Assembly: GCA_007570785.1 (NCBI GenBank)
Contig: ML662442.1
Location: 29,128,264 to 29,192,263, forward strand
Reading direction: 5' to 3'
From: Antilocapra americana
Lineage: Eukaryota > Chordata > Mammalia > Artiodactyla > Antilocapridae
Length of the DNA stretch: 64,000 bases
In this document: in pieces, positions 12,193-24,673 of the stretch
Layout of the letters: each line of letters opens with the position of its first letter
How positions within the stretch are numbered: the first letter of the stretch is position 1
Program-made: the position numbers and the translations under genes
The notes under the pieces: generated by a model
Databases searched by the model: none
What the model saw: only the letters and a program-made list of their open reading frames with translations
Told to the model about the DNA's origin: nothing

Positions 12193-12205
12193 GCTTATCT
12201 TCCTT

Positions 12206-13289
12206 ATAAAAGTATCTTTATAAGCACCTGCTATCAAGGCTTAAAATTCTACTATTAGAGATGAGACTTTAAATTTAACATAAAGTCTCTTTCCAAAAAG
12301 ACACTTGTAAGGGGGTTGTGGAATACTGACTAGAGAGATAACCATTATCAAACAATAGCACCTTAAAGAGAATTAGTTTATCAAGTGTGTTATACCTGAT
12401 AACTAAGTTCAAGTCAGCTGTTGAGAAAATGGAATTCTTCACATGGCTGGAAAAACACTAAGAAAGAAATGCGTGCTGGCCTGGGTAATGTTTTAAATAG
12501 GAGGCACCAGAAAGTCAAGAGTAAGCATGAGAGCACTGTGTGTCTTGGGGAAGAAAGCCCAGAGTAAGGTCAGAGAAGAATCAGAAAAGCAAAGCAAAGA
12601 ACACAGAGTCACAATTTTTTCTATGACCGAACCCTAAATTTTCTTCTCAGGACATGCCTTAAATCATTATCTTCATTAAAAAAAAATTAAGGACAGCCGT
12701 GGCTCTAGAATCAACACTGGACATAAACACTCCACAGCCCATTCCTCTAGTTCATCACAGAAAAGAAAAGAAAAAAAAAGCCTTTGCTGTCAATTACCTG
12801 AGAGCTCTAGAGCCCACTTCTGAGGCTTCTGAAAAGTAAACCAAAGAAGGCAGATTGCAGAGAGGAGCCAAATTTAGAAAAGAAAGTGAGGGATGTTTCC
12901 CTTTTTTTTTTTTTTTCCTCACAGCCTTGCCTTTGAGGATGAACCCCAATCATAAAGTCACTTACCAGTGGTAGCAGGCACAGGGGAACTTCCTTTTTTC
13001 TGGTCAGAGAAATAAGGAAGAGTAGAGTCTAGGAGCTGGAGAGTATAAAGAAATCTCAGCACGCTGATGGCCAGACAAGGAGTTTCCATAAATCTATGAA
13101 CTTACATAAGTTTCAGGCTTATCTATCATCTCTGCATGTGTAGGACATACCCATCCAACACAATAAAGGCACAGAGAAGTAAAGAGAGATTTGAACCACT
13201 GCCCATGTGTCACACTGACCTCTGAGCTATCCGTATGTATAAGAGACCCAAACTAGCTTATAAAATGCTTTGAAAACCAAACAGATATA
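12206..13289. other. No gene recognised
   Basis: Unassigned sequence with a poly-T run near 12901-12916 and purine-rich patches. Nothing coding is visible. Confidence 0.4.
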
Positions 13290-13303
13290 AACTAGAGGCA
13301 ACA

Positions 13304-13390
13304 TATGTATACCCATGGCGGATTCATGTCAATGTATGGCAAAACCAACACAATAAAATTATTGTAAAGAAAATTAAAAAAAAAAAAAAA
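13304..13390 (+). mobile_element. Very short L1 3'-end insertion with target-site duplication
   Basis: Only about 70 bases of the L1 3' terminus ('tatgtatacccatggcgg', 'atggcaaaaccaacacaat') plus a 15-base A tail are present. The duplication aactagaggcaaca at 13290-13303 and 13389-13402 is perfect (14 bp, edge As ambiguous). Confidence 0.85.
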
Positions 13391-13984
13391 CTAGAGGCAA
13401 CAAAACAGAACACATCATCTTAATCTACTCAAGTTCTTCAGCGTTCCCCAGAGGAGTATAACCAGCTCCAGTGTCTACACAACATAACATTCTCATTGTC
13501 CAGGATAAAATCACAAAGTGTACAGCTTGTTGAGAATGAGGAAGCTTTCACCAAGTCTCAAGTGAAGACACAATAAGCAGATGCCATCCTGAAGATGATC
13601 CATGGTTTGGAATTATCAGACAAAGAATTTAAGCTATGTTCTGTGAACTACAGAAAAATACAGTTGAAAAGACTAAAGGATAGGAGTTCTTAGGGGAATA
13701 TATACTCTAAAAAATAACCAAATAAAAAATTTTGAACTGAAAAAGTCAGTATATGAAATTAAAAATTCATTAGATGGGTTCAATAGAAGGTTGGAAGTAA
13801 CACAGAAATTATACAATCCAAAGAAAAAAGAAAAATATTTTTAAAAATTAACAGATCTGCAAGAGTCAGAAAATAACATTTTAAATGGGAATGGTAAGTT
13901 CTTTCTTATCAATAATTTAAGTGTAAATGGGCTAAATTCTCCATTTAGAAGATGTAGGATGAATGAATATATTAAAAAAACAAA

Positions 13985-14230
13985 GACTCGTGGATTCTAT
14001 GGATGAGGGTAAGGGTGGGATGATATGGGAGAATGGCATTGAAACATGTTAATTATCATATGTCTAATCAATCGCCAGCCCAGGATTGATGCTTGGGGCT
14101 GGTGCATCGAGATTTCCCGGAGGGAGGGAGGAGGGAGGGAGGAGGGAGGGGGGTTCTGGAGGGGGAGCATATGTAAACCCATGGTGATATCATGGCATTG
14201 TATGGCAAAACTAATTAAAAAAAAAAATCC
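13985..14230 (+). mobile_element. Ruminant L1 3' end nested in old L1M
   Basis: The segment begins within 'gactcgtggattctatgg', carries the typical 'catgttaattatcatatg', GGGAGG-rich and 'cccatggtgatatcatgg' blocks, and ends in an A run at about 14216-14227. On both sides the host L1M endonuclease-region sequence continues. Confidence 0.8.
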
Positions 14231-15660
14231 AAACATATGCTGACTATAGAGATTCACTTTAGCTTTAAGGACATATATAAGCTGAGTGAAAAGAGATAGA
14301 AAAATATTTTAAGCAAATGGTAATCAAAAGAAAGCAAGGGTATCTACACCTGTACCACAGTGAATAGACTTTAAGTTCAAATGGTCATATGAGAAGATCA
14401 TCATATAATGATAAAAAGTCAATTCATTGAGGAGGTATAATAATTGGAAATATTTATGTACTCAATATTGCAGCACATAAATATATCAAATACTATAATA
14501 ACTAAAAATAGAAAGGAAATGCAATACAATAACAGTTATGGACTTTAACACCCCACTCAACAACAGTTAGATCAATAAGAAAACAGAAGATCTGAACACT
14601 ATAGATGAAATAACCTAACAAATGTATACAAAACATTCCATCTAACACCATCAGAATATATGTTCTTCTCAATTAAACAGAAAATTTTCTAGAATAGATC
14701 ACATTTTAGGTCACAAAGCAAGTCTCAACAAATTCAAGAAGATAAAAAATATATCAAGTATCTTTTCCTACAGAGACAGTATAAAATTAAAACCAATAAC
14801 AATAGAAAAGCTGGAAAATTGAAAACAACATGGAAATCAAACAACCACTGAACAACCACTGAATCAAAGAACAAATCAAAAGAGAAAACAACTGAAATTA
14901 AAAGAAGAAAACATAAGGAAAAAACTACTTGACATTTGTCTTAACAATGAATTTTTGGAAATGATGCCAAGTGACATAAGCAACAAAAGCAAAAATAAAT
15001 GAGTGGGATGACAACAAACTGAAACACTTCTGCATAGCAAAGAAATGATCAACAAAATGAAAATCAATCTATAGAATAGGAGAAAATATTTTCAAACCAT
15101 GTCTCTGATAATAGATTAATATGCAAAAGATATAAGGGACTGATGTAACTTTAAAAAAAATCCAATTTAAAATGTATACAAGACCCAAATGGATATTTTT
15201 TCAAAGATAGACAAATGGCCAATAAGTACATGAAAAAGTGCTCAAAACCAGTAATCAACAGGGAAATACAAATCAAAACCACAATGAGCTATCACCTCAC
15301 ACCTATCAGAATGGATATCATCAAAAAGAACATAAATAACAAGCATTGGCAAGGAGGTGGTGAAAAGGGAACTTTCAATTGGTATAGGCACTATGGAAAA
15401 CAGTATGAAGGATTCTCAAAATAACTAAATATAGAACTGCCATATGACCTAGCAACTCTACTTCTAGGTATACAGCCAAAAAAAAAAAGAAAAGCACTAA
15501 TTGGAAAAGGTACAGTCTCCTCATGTTCAGAGAAGCAGTATTTATGATTGCCAAGATATGAAAGCAACCTGTGTTCATCAATAGATCAATAGATAAAGAA
15601 GATAAGGTAGAAAGATAGATAGATGCACACACACAATACAATGCCACTTGGCTATAAAAA

Positions 15661-15884
15661 GGGCTTCTCAGGTGGTGCTAGTGGTAAAGAACCCACCTGC
15701 CAATGCAGGAGGTAAAAGGGATGTGGATTCGATCCCTGGGTTGGGAAGATCCCCTGGAGAAGGAAATGGCAACCTACTCCAGTATCCTTGCCTAGAGAAT
15801 CCTCTGGACAGAGGAGCCTGGCAGGCTACAGTCCACAGGGTCGCAAAGAGTCGGACATGACTGAAGCAACTTAGCGTGCATGCC
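15661..15884 (+). mobile_element. Bov-tA SINE inserted in L1M
   Basis: A complete Bov-tA with head 'gggcttctcaggtggtgct' and a clean BovB-type tail. The flanks tggctataaaaa (15649-15660) and tggccataaaaa (15885-15896) are a near-perfect target-site duplication inside the L1 sequence. Confidence 0.92.
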
Positions 15885-16024
15885 TGGCCATAAAAAAGAA
15901 TGAAATTGTGCCATTTGAAGCAACATGGATGGACTTGGAGAGCATTATGCAAAGTCAAAGAAGTGGGACAGAGAAAGACAAATACAAATACTATATCACT
16001 TATATGTGGAATCTAAAAATTACA

Positions 16025-16155
16025 AGGGAAAGTCCTGTGGTCAGGACTCAGAGATTTCATTGCCAGGGACTGGGCTTGATCCCTAGTTGGGGAATAAAGA
16101 TCCTGCAAGCCACGTGGCATGCTTAAATTTTTGAAAATAAATACAAAAAGTCTTT
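16025..16155 (+). mobile_element. CHR-type cetartiodactyl SINE
   Basis: The sequence has the CHR layout: 'agtcctgtggtcagg', B-box-like 'gggcttgatccctagttgggg', then 'agatcctgcaagccacgtggc' and an A-rich end. It splits the old L1M 3' region. Confidence 0.7.
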
Positions 16156-16447
16156 AAAATTATGACAAACTAGTTAATATAATGAAAAAGAAACAGACTC
16201 ACAGACATAGGGAAGAAACTAGTGGTTACCAGTGGGGAGAGGGAAGTGGGAAAGAGCAATATGAGGGTAGAGGATTAAGAGGTACAAACTATTACATATA
16301 AAATAAGCTACAAGGATATATTGTACAACATAGGGTATACAGCTATAAATGGAGTGTAACCTTTAAAAGTTGTGAATTACTATACGATACACCTGTAACT
16401 TATATAATATTGTACTTCAACAATACTGCAATAAAAAAATTCAAAAA

Positions 16448-17062
16448 AATCCACAATAAACTATCACTTCATATCTGTTAAAATAGCTGTTATCAAAGAG
16501 ACAAAAGGTAAGAAGTGTTAGTGAGGACATGGAGCAAAGGGAAGCCTGGTACATTGCTGATGGGAATGTAACCTGGTGAAGCCACTACGGAAAACAGTAT
16601 GGAGTTTCCTCAAAAAATTAAAAATAGAACTACCATATGATCCAACAATCCCACTTACAAGTTCATATCTAAAGAAATAAAATCATAAGCTCAAATAGAT
16701 ATTGCACCCACATGTTCATCACAGCATTATTTACAATAGCCAAGATACAGAGACAACCTAAGTGTCTGCCAATAGGTGAATGGATGAAAAAATATGATAC
16801 ACACACAAACAACGGGATATTATTCAGGCATTAAAAGGAAGGAAAATTCTACCATTTATAACAACATAGATGAATCTTGAGGGCACTTCGCTAGGTAAGT
16901 AACTCAAAACAAACACTATATTATCTCGCTTATATGTTGAATTGAAAGAAATCAAACTCATAGAAACAGGATGTAGATTGGTGGTTGCTGGCAGGTTGGT
17001 AGGAAGATGGGTAAAGCCAGGCAAACTTCCATTTATAAGATGAGTAACTTCTAAAGGAAAAA
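16448..17062 (+). mobile_element. Second L1M 3' fragment
   Basis: Directly after the first L1M tail, sequence equivalent to about 15280-16250 of that element starts again ('aaaatagaactaccatatgatcc', 'acaatagccaagata', 'tgaatggatga'). This is therefore a separate old L1 copy in the same orientation. Confidence 0.7.
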
Positions 17063-17383
17063 AAATTAATAGAACACCAGAGGCCTGCGGGACTTCATCA
17101 AAAGGTCTAATATTCACAACGAGATTGAATATCTGAACAACAGCCAAAAACTTGGTAAATTTTGATTAAAAATGTACATTAACAGATCCGAGAGGTTCAG
17201 CATGATCCTTTTGGAAGACAATTCCTTAGGAAGTTCTGCACGCTTTGTATCAGCTTTTGTTTTGGACTATCTTTCTCAAGCATGCTTGTATAGCAAATAA
17301 TCTTGGATGACAGAGACAGTGTGTCGCTCTGAGGCAGAGGATAAATTTGTTTCATGACCATTATGATAATGGTAATGTCAATT
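17063..17383. other. No gene recognised
   Basis: Unassigned sequence between two L1 segments. It resumes at 17575-17800 beyond the small L1 insertion. No coding pattern is seen. Confidence 0.35.
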
Positions 17384-17397
17384 TAAAGTGTCCTTTA

Positions 17398-17560
17398 TGA
17401 TGCTCGGGACTGGTGCAGCGAGATTTCCCGGGGGGGAAGGAGGAGGGAGGGGGGTTCCGGAGGGGAAGCATATGTAAACCCATGGTGATATCATGACATT
17501 GTATGGCAAAAACAAGTAAAATAAATAAATAAATAAATAAATAAATGGAAAAAAAAAAAA
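17398..17560 (+). mobile_element. Short ruminant L1 3' end with target-site duplication
   Basis: It begins 'tgatgctcgggactggtgcag' and includes the GGGAGG block, 'cccatggtgatatcatgac' and an (AAAT)n plus poly(A) tail. A 14-bp repeat taaagtgtccttta flanks it at 17384-17397 and 17561-17574. Confidence 0.85.
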
Positions 17561-17799
17561 TAAAGTGTCCTTTAAAAGATTGGGGTTTCTTCAGTTGTGA
17601 TTCATCACTGCATGCACAGCATCCTCCTGGGCTGCCCTGTATCCTAAGATAGGACCTGGGAGGCAAAAAAATTCATGAACATGAAGTTCATGCTGTCTGC
17701 AATGTCATAGGTATTAAAATCTTTTGCCTCTTTTCCAGGAGTATCATGTCTTCTGTCAGCATCCACAAAATTATATCAGACTAACAGGTTAGCTAACAA

Positions 17800-19560
17800 G
17801 AAAGGTAAAATCTTAGATCCTTCACAGTTCTTGACTATTCAAACAAGATAACTTCAAAAAAGATCCTAACCTAACTTCTGAGCACAAAACATAAAGACAA
17901 AATCTTGAAAGCAGCTAGAGAAAAAATTCTGACATACAGTGAAACAGTGATTTGAATAATTTTGAATTTCTCATCAGAAGTAATAAAGGACAGAAGACAG
18001 CAGAACAACATCTTTAAACTGTTGAAAGAACTGTCAACTCAGAATTCTCCATCCAGCAGAAATGTATCATTTTCCTTCAAAAATAAAGTAAAAATGAAGA
18101 CATTCTCAGATGAACAAAAACTAATAAAATTCATCATCAGCAGACATGTTCTACAAGATGTGATAAAGTAGATTCTGATTGTTCAAGTTGAAAGGCAATA
18201 ACACCCCAGGAAAACATAAATCTTTAGAAGTAAGGAACAACAGAAATGATAAATATCTGGATAAGTAAAAAAGATTATCTTTTCTGTTAAGATGTTGAAA
18301 GTAAAAAGTATAACACTCTGGCCTGGGATTTTCAATGCATGTACAAATTATACATACGATATATATAAGGGACCACAAGAGAGAGTTATATGGATGTAAC
18401 TTTTCTACATTTGATATGAAGTGGTCAAAACTAACCATAGTAGATTATGAAAGGTTAGGTATGTATATTATAATCACTAAAACAACCATGAAAAATAATA
18501 TAAAGCTATACAGTCAAAAATTTAATAGGCAAATGTAAACTCAGTACTAAAATGATGTCCAAGTAATCTAAAAGAAGATAGGAAAGGAGGTGGGGTAGAG
18601 GTGGTAATAGCTGAGTTAGAAAACAGAGAAGACAGAAAAAAATGATGAAATTGTTGACAAATCTAACCATTTCAATAACTATATTAAAAGTGGATGGCCT
18701 ATTTTCAGAAAAAAATGGAAAAGGAGGGAATACTTCATAACTCACTCTATGAAGGCAGTATTACACTGATACTAAAGCCGAAGATATCAACATGATAAAA
18801 AATGAAAACTGTAAACCAATAGTATCCTTTGTAAATCTATCGATAGTTGAAAAAAATCTTCAACATAATGCTAGCAACTGATTCCAAAAATACATAAAAG
18901 AGAATTATACACCATGATCCATGGTGCTTGAACATGAAAATCAACCAGTGTAATGGCATATTGGTAGAATATTAATAGAAAAAAGGAATTAAAATACATG
19001 CTCATTTTAATAGACACATAAAAAGAATGTGACTCAACCCAGCACCCTTTCATACAAATAGGAATAGAAAGAAATTTCCTCAAACTGATAAAGGGTATCC
19101 ATGAAAATCCATAGCTAACATCATACTTAATGGTGAAAGGTTGAAAGCTTTCCCCCTAAGATCAAAAACAGGATAAAAATGGGTATTCTTACCATTTTTA
19201 GTCAACATTTTACTGAAGGTTATATTAAGAGACACAGGCAAGAAAAAGAATAAGACATATATATATTGTAAAAGAAGAAACAAAACTATCTCAATTCTCA
19301 AGTTACATGGTCTTATATATATAAAATTCTGAGGAAGTCACTAAACATTATTAGAACTAATAAATTATAACTCAAATTAGAAAAAATTTAATATTTAGAG
19401 ACTTAGAACCATATGAAATAAAATACAATCAACACATTTGATTACAAATGACAAAACTATACATAAAAACATGATTGGATAATATAATAATAATAGCATC
19501 ATATAGGATCAGGATAATAATATAATAATAAGAATCATTATCTGGAACCATTTCAATATT
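17800..19560 (+). mobile_element. Old L1M fragments (5' region and ORF2 reverse-transcriptase region)
   Basis: 17870-18740 follows the old L1 5' region ('aaatcttgaaagcagctagag', 'ttctcatcagaagtaataaagg', 'actgtcaactcagaattct'). 18740-19400 follows degenerate ORF2 reverse-transcriptase sequence ('gctaacatcatacttaatggtgaaagg'). Frames are destroyed; an internal deletion joins the two parts. Confidence 0.65.
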
Positions 19561-19588
19561 TCCAGAGGATTATTCTAAATTTAAGTAG

Positions 19589-19801
19589 AACCTGGTGGCT
19601 CAGACGATAAAGAATCTGACTGCTGTGTGGGAGACCTGGGTTTGATCCCTAGGTTGGGAAGATCTCCTGAAGAAGAAAATGGAAACCCACTCCAGCATTC
19701 TTGCCTGCCTGGATAATTCCATGGACAGAGGAGCCTGGCAGGCTACAGTCCATGTGGTCACAAAGAGTTGGACACAACTGAGCGACTAACTCTTTGACTT
19801 T
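19589..19801 (+). mobile_element. Bov-tA SINE
   Basis: Head 'cctggtggctcagacgataaagaatctgactg', B box 'gggtttgatccctaggttggg' and a standard BovB-type tail ending 'gagcgactaactc'. A CTGC duplication sits in the body ('cttgcctgcctgg'). Confidence 0.9.
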
Positions 19802-20191
19802 TTTACTTTAGAGTCTATCAGATACATTGAAAAGAGTGGTGTGTGTGACAGTTTCCTTTTAAAATACAGTAATAACAACCTGCCAGAAAGTACATCCTTT
19901 GCAAAGGTATAAAAGTATAACTTAAAAATGTTAGATATCAACTTACATAGATCCCACCTCACGATAGGCTTTGGGAAGACAGAATAAAGAACCACTCTTC
20001 TCAGCACATCCAAGCATAAGATGCTTAAAGACAGGAACTCCAGCATCTAAGAATTTTGCAGGGTGAGAAAATCATGTGGAAATTATACAAAATGAAAAAC
20101 TGACTACCTGTATCAAAAACACCCCTCCTTTAGTGACTCTGGATCCCATGATCTGAGTCAGAACTCAAATCTGCTGCGCAATTAGCTCCAA

Positions 20192-20443
20192 CACAGGTGG
20201 CGCTAGTCATGAAGAACCCACCTGTCAAGGCAGGAGACATAGAAACACGGGTTCAATCCCTAGGTTCAATCCCCTAGTTCAATCCCCTAGGTCAGGAATC
20301 TTCCTGACCTTCTCCCCTGGAGAAGGGAAAGGCAACCCACTCCTGCATTCTTGCCTGGAGAATCCCACGGACAGAGGGACCCTGGAGGGCTACAGTCCAT
20401 AGCGTTGCAGAGTAGGACATGACTGAAGCGACTTAGCCACACA
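20192..20443 (+). mobile_element. Bov-tA SINE with amplified B-box segment
   Basis: A Bov-tA copy in which the tRNA B-box segment 'ggttcaatcccctag' is repeated about three times (20250-20292), followed by the usual body ending 'gactgaagcgacttag'. The expansion looks like local tandem duplication after insertion. Confidence 0.85.
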
Positions 20444-22329
20444 TACGCATAGCCAGAATGAATACAGCATTTGAGGCAGAAGGCTAATCTTTTTAAAGGA
20501 AAAATATAAGCTTTGCCATCCATTTTCTACAACTCTCTCCCAAAATAACCAATATCACACTCTTTCCTTCCAAGAAAGGGGGGTGGGGGATGATCATTGG
20601 CTAAATAAATTGTAAAAGAAAATTTAGTTTGTGCTGTTTGACAATGTATACATGAAAAGTTTTCCATTAAGAAGAAAGAAAACAAACAAACAAAAAAATG
20701 CATACACAAGGAACATTGTCTCTGATAGCTATCTGGCCCACAACAGAAGCCGCCTCTCCAAACATGCAGTGATGCTTCTGCTATACTTTCCTGAAGTCAG
20801 AGCATATTTCTTGGACTCTGTGTCCAATCCAGACATGATTAAGTTCCCCCTATACTTGTATAAAAATTGAAAGGGAGAATTGAGAATGAGGCTGTACCTC
20901 TATGGCTCTCTTGTTTCTGCTGGCAAGCACTGTCATGGTTTTTGTGTAGTATGTTCCAAACTACACTCTCTCCCAGATTCTGACTCTTCCCTGGTCATGG
21001 CAACCTTCCTGGTCATAAAAGAGACAGAAGTTCTTTTAGTAATTTGCCTCTGTGTCATGAGCCCAAAATTGCCCCTGAAAGTGTAACTTTCTGTTCCTTC
21101 TATTTTCTACCTATCCTATAATCAATTTAGTAATTGTAATGACTGCCGTTAGTCATTTATTTCAAACAAGCTGGACTATCAGAAACTATCTCTGTTGGGC
21201 CTGGCCCAACACTAACAAGTTGCCATTCACAAATTACCTTCCAGATTCCATTCCATAGGCGTTCTCTTGGGGGTTGATTAAAATTAGGCTGCATCTGAAA
21301 TCTGCATATTCAGCCTCAGTGCTTCTCATCAACAGTCCTGGGAGCTCAGCTCTGTCTTCTCAAGGGTAGCAAGGTAACTACTTTTCCCATTTATAACTGG
21401 TGCTTAATCAGAGCTCCCTAATGGTCTTGTCTCTGCCTAGCTAGTTTCAAGCCTCCAGACAGGAGTCATCTTTGGTCTCTCTTGTCTTACATTTCAACAT
21501 CATTTGTCTGAATCACCTTACAGTGAACATCCCAGTGAAATATCTCTTTCTTTCCTGAACTACACTACAGGGACATTACCAGATTATTTAACTATGCCAT
21601 CACACTCCTGTCTCTGCTCATTTAGATTAGAACACTATCTCACATCTCTCAAGAAAAGTTTTTACATAGCTTCTTCCCTTTTTAAACTTCAAACAAGTAT
21701 TCTGTGCAGGTGTCACAGTTTACCGATTTTCTATCCTAATTCCCTCCTCTTCTGAAAAATTGAAGTCCTCTGTTTGCTTTAAATAGTAATTTTATCAACA
21801 CACACAAGCCGAAGCAATTCCTTTAATTCAGGCTATTTGATGCACTGCACAAGGCTCCCAAGAGGAAAGAAAATACATTTTGCTTCCCAAAAAACTCACT
21901 TCCAACCACAGGCAATCGAGGCTAAATTATTTTAAAGCAGCATGCGCTTGAAACTACATCCATCAGAGGATATTTGGCCAGCAATCAGGTCTTTAAGATG
22001 TGTCTATGATTTTCCTAGATCTGCCTATTCACCTGGTAGCATCTGAACTTCTTTCTAGCCTACTAGGCTCTTTTATTCTTTCCAGTCTGATTTACTTTCA
22101 ATCACACTTATCAGATGTTTTCACCTCTTTGTCAGATAACATTGCTATAAATAGAGATGACTTCAAGTCTACTTCATGTCTTCTATTTCCTGGCCACACG
22201 ATAACCCTCTTCTGTGAGTTCTTCACCACTTTCACTGTATGCTCACCGGAGAATATCTCACCTTGCCTCTTATGAGTGTTATAGGGATGAGGTCATGGAC
22301 ACTGGAGTTGAACAGTTCTAGTGTCAACT
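20444..22329. other. No gene recognised
   Basis: Unassigned sequence with several ORFs of 60-91 codons on both strands and no recognisable products. No repeat family could be named. Confidence 0.4.
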
Positions 22330-22500
22330 CCCCATTTGACTTGAGTGACAAGGGGCAAATTATTTAACTGTTTGAGCCTTCGTTCCCTCATCTATAAAGT
22401 GGGGTTGATATAAAACTTACCTCAGTGCTGTATGTTGTCAGAGAAAACAAATGAGATAATTTATGTAAAACACCTGGCTCAGCGCCTGGTGAAATTAAAG
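22330..22500 (+). repeat. MIR SINE
   Basis: The MIR core and tail are readable: 'gacaaggggcaaattatttaactgtttgagcctt', 'cctcatctataaagtgggg' and 'aaatgagataatttatgtaaaacacctggc'. The copy is diverged, as expected for this old mammalian family. Confidence 0.8.
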
Positions 22501-24024
22501 GGAAAAAGATGAGTCTTTTGAAATGTAATTCTCCAGATGTGGTTTTATAACTCAGCCTATTGCTTATGACTAATAGAGGATTTGTTTAAAAGCCCTTGAG
22601 GCACTTTCCCAGATGCTGTATGATTCATTTCTGGAAACGGTCTACAAATAATCCAAAAAAAGTTGTTGTTGTTTTAATTTTAAGTGATGTGTTATAGACT
22701 TACTGAAATTTAATGTCATAATTACACAGGTAGTAGGGATGCCATTGAACCCTTCCTCAACCCTGGCCCTCTAGGTTCTGCCTTTCCTCAGTCATTTCAT
22801 CTGCTCTCTCACAGTACCCCTCCAGTGGTATTCCTCCCCAGGTTAATTCAGGACAAGAATTACGTCTTCTAAATCTTTGCATAATAAAACCATGTATAAA
22901 AGATTTTCTTCCCTATTCTGACCTCAAGTGCCCAGTGCTCTTAAACACACTGTTTTCTGTAGTATTATTCTCTAAACAAATCTCATTTGTCCTAAATTCT
23001 GAAATGTAAGTGACCAGCCCAAAGTTGTAATACAAAAACAAGCATGTAACCAGAAATTGTCACGTCAGTCAGTTTTGGAGTTGGGGATGTGTGCCTATAA
23101 TTAAGGTCTGTGACTCAGGCTGAAGGTCTAGGACAAGGGGTTGGCAATGTTTCTAACTCACACAGGAACCTGAAAGTTGCCTGCCTGCTTTTATCCATCA
23201 CTACTGTTTGAAGCAAGACTCATCATCTTCATTGTGAAGCAAATTTAGATGGAGAATTGATAGAGGATAGCATTCAACTTATTTTGTCTCTAAACAAAAG
23301 AGGTTACACTTTCTATTTGGTCAGCTGTAGATGAAATATTACTAAGGTGCAGGAGTCACATACCAAATTTAATTTGTTTGCACAAGAAAATACACACATA
23401 AAGAATTGTACTTAACTACTAAAATACTATAACAAACAAATTTAAGTGATTTTCTATATTTCAGTGTACTTAGGGAGAGTATTTTGATAGTAAATATTTT
23501 TAAAACTTGTTGTAAGGAACTAGCTGCATTTTGTGAAAAATTTATACTGAAGTAAAGATTAAAAAGCCAAACTAACATTGATCTTCATGTTTTTAAGTCA
23601 AATTTTATAATGATATAGAAAACTCAGAATAAAATTTGAACTGTCCAGAATCAAACTATCCAACGTTTTTTTAATTTTTTTTAACATTTTGAGATAATTT
23701 CTACCATTCTTTTTCTCTGCTCTTGAAAATATTTTCAATGATAAAATAATTAAATTTTAAATCTTGCTTTTCTGCTAATGTATCATTATAAGCCTAATAC
23801 TCTCCACATCATTAAAAAAATTATAAGCATAATTTGAATAATTCCATAATATTCAAATGATTTAACCATGACCCATCTGTTTACTTTCAATAGTTTACTT
23901 TTTGCACAGGTATTTTATGTACTCAAATTTGTTAAAATTTGTGATTATTCCCTCAGTATAGAGTTAGGAAGGTATAACATTTCACTACTCTTGATAATAG
24001 CACCATGGTAAAAAGGATGGATTT
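22501..24024. other. No gene recognised
   Basis: AT-rich unassigned sequence without a coding signature or nameable repeat. Confidence 0.4.
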
Positions 24025-24215
24025 TAAACTTAGATATACCATGAATATAATCCTAAATCCATGAAAAATTATGAGATTTATGTCCTGGCACATTACTTAA
24101 CCTCTCTGACACTTTTTCTTCATCTTTAAAGCAGGATTAATACCTCAAGAGAAGCAGTCCTAGGAGGATTAAATGATATAATATATGTGCATAAGGCATA
24201 GTACTTACAAGCTTA
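24025..24215 (+). repeat. MIR SINE
   Basis: Diverged MIR: 'cattacttaacctctctgacac', 'ttcatctttaaagcagg', 'ggattaaatgatataatatatgtgc'. Confidence 0.7.
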
Positions 24216-24224
24216 AACCTATCT

Positions 24225-24400
24225 GGTTTGAATTCTGTTTCTATCAAAGTCTAGTTATATGATCTTGGCCAAATCTGTTTATGTTTTAGAGTTCTCATCT
24301 CTAGAATGGAAAGTATAACAGTGTCTTCCTTATAGGGGTATTGAAAAATAAAAAAGAGTTAATGCATATAAAACAAGCCAGGACCGTTGGCTATTACTGG
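24225..24400 (+). repeat. Second adjacent MIR SINE
   Basis: Another MIR-like unit in the same orientation: 'gttatatgatcttggccaaatctg', 'ctcatctctagaatgg', then 'agttaatgcatataaaacaagcc'. It is more diverged than its neighbour. Confidence 0.6.
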
Positions 24401-24435
24401 TTTTCCAATCTTGGCAAATGGTAAGCACTCCACTA

Positions 24436-24673
24436 AATACTTTGGCCACCTGATGATAAGAGCCAACTCACTGAAAAGATCCTGATGCCAGGAAAGACTG
24501 AGGGCAGGGGAGAAGAGGGCAACAGAGGATGAGATGGTTGGCTGGCATCATAGACTCAATGGACATGAGTTTGAGAAAACCCCAGGGGATAGTGAGGGAA
24601 GAAAGCTTGGCATGCTGCAGTCCATGGGGTCGCAAAGAGTCAGATTTGACTGAGCAACTGAACAACAACAGCA
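24436..24673 (+). mobile_element. BovB LINE 3' end, 5'-truncated, with target-site duplication
   Basis: About 240 bases of the BovB 3' terminus ('actttggccacctgatg' to 'ttgactgagcaactgaac'). The flanks aagcactccacta (24423-24435) and aagcgctccacta (24674-24686) differ at one of 13 positions and are the target-site duplication. Confidence 0.9.

Larger units (their letters stand above)
13430..16447 (+). mobile_element. Old L1M-type LINE remnant, gapped and interrupted
   Basis: Pieces follow old mammalian L1 order: 5'/ORF1-region sequence (13480-13900), ORF2 endonuclease sequence (13900-14850, including 'agaatagatcacattttaggtcacaaagcaagtctcaa' split over the line), then ORF2 C-terminal and 3' UTR sequence (15000-16430, 'ccataaaaaagaatgaaat', 'acttatatgtggaatcta') ending in an A-rich tail at 16431-16447. 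All frames are broken. Later insertions inside it are L1 (about 13985-14230), Bov-tA (15661-15884) and CHR (16025-16155). Confidence 0.75.

Noticed and set aside
17100..17380. Possible processed gene fragment between L1 segments, continuing at 17575-17800
   Set aside because: No reading frame on either strand gave a recognisable protein, so no pseudogene call can be supported.
24025..24400. Two adjacent similar units as a possible CRISPR or tandem array
   Set aside because: They are two diverged MIR SINEs in the same orientation, with no regular repeat-spacer pattern.
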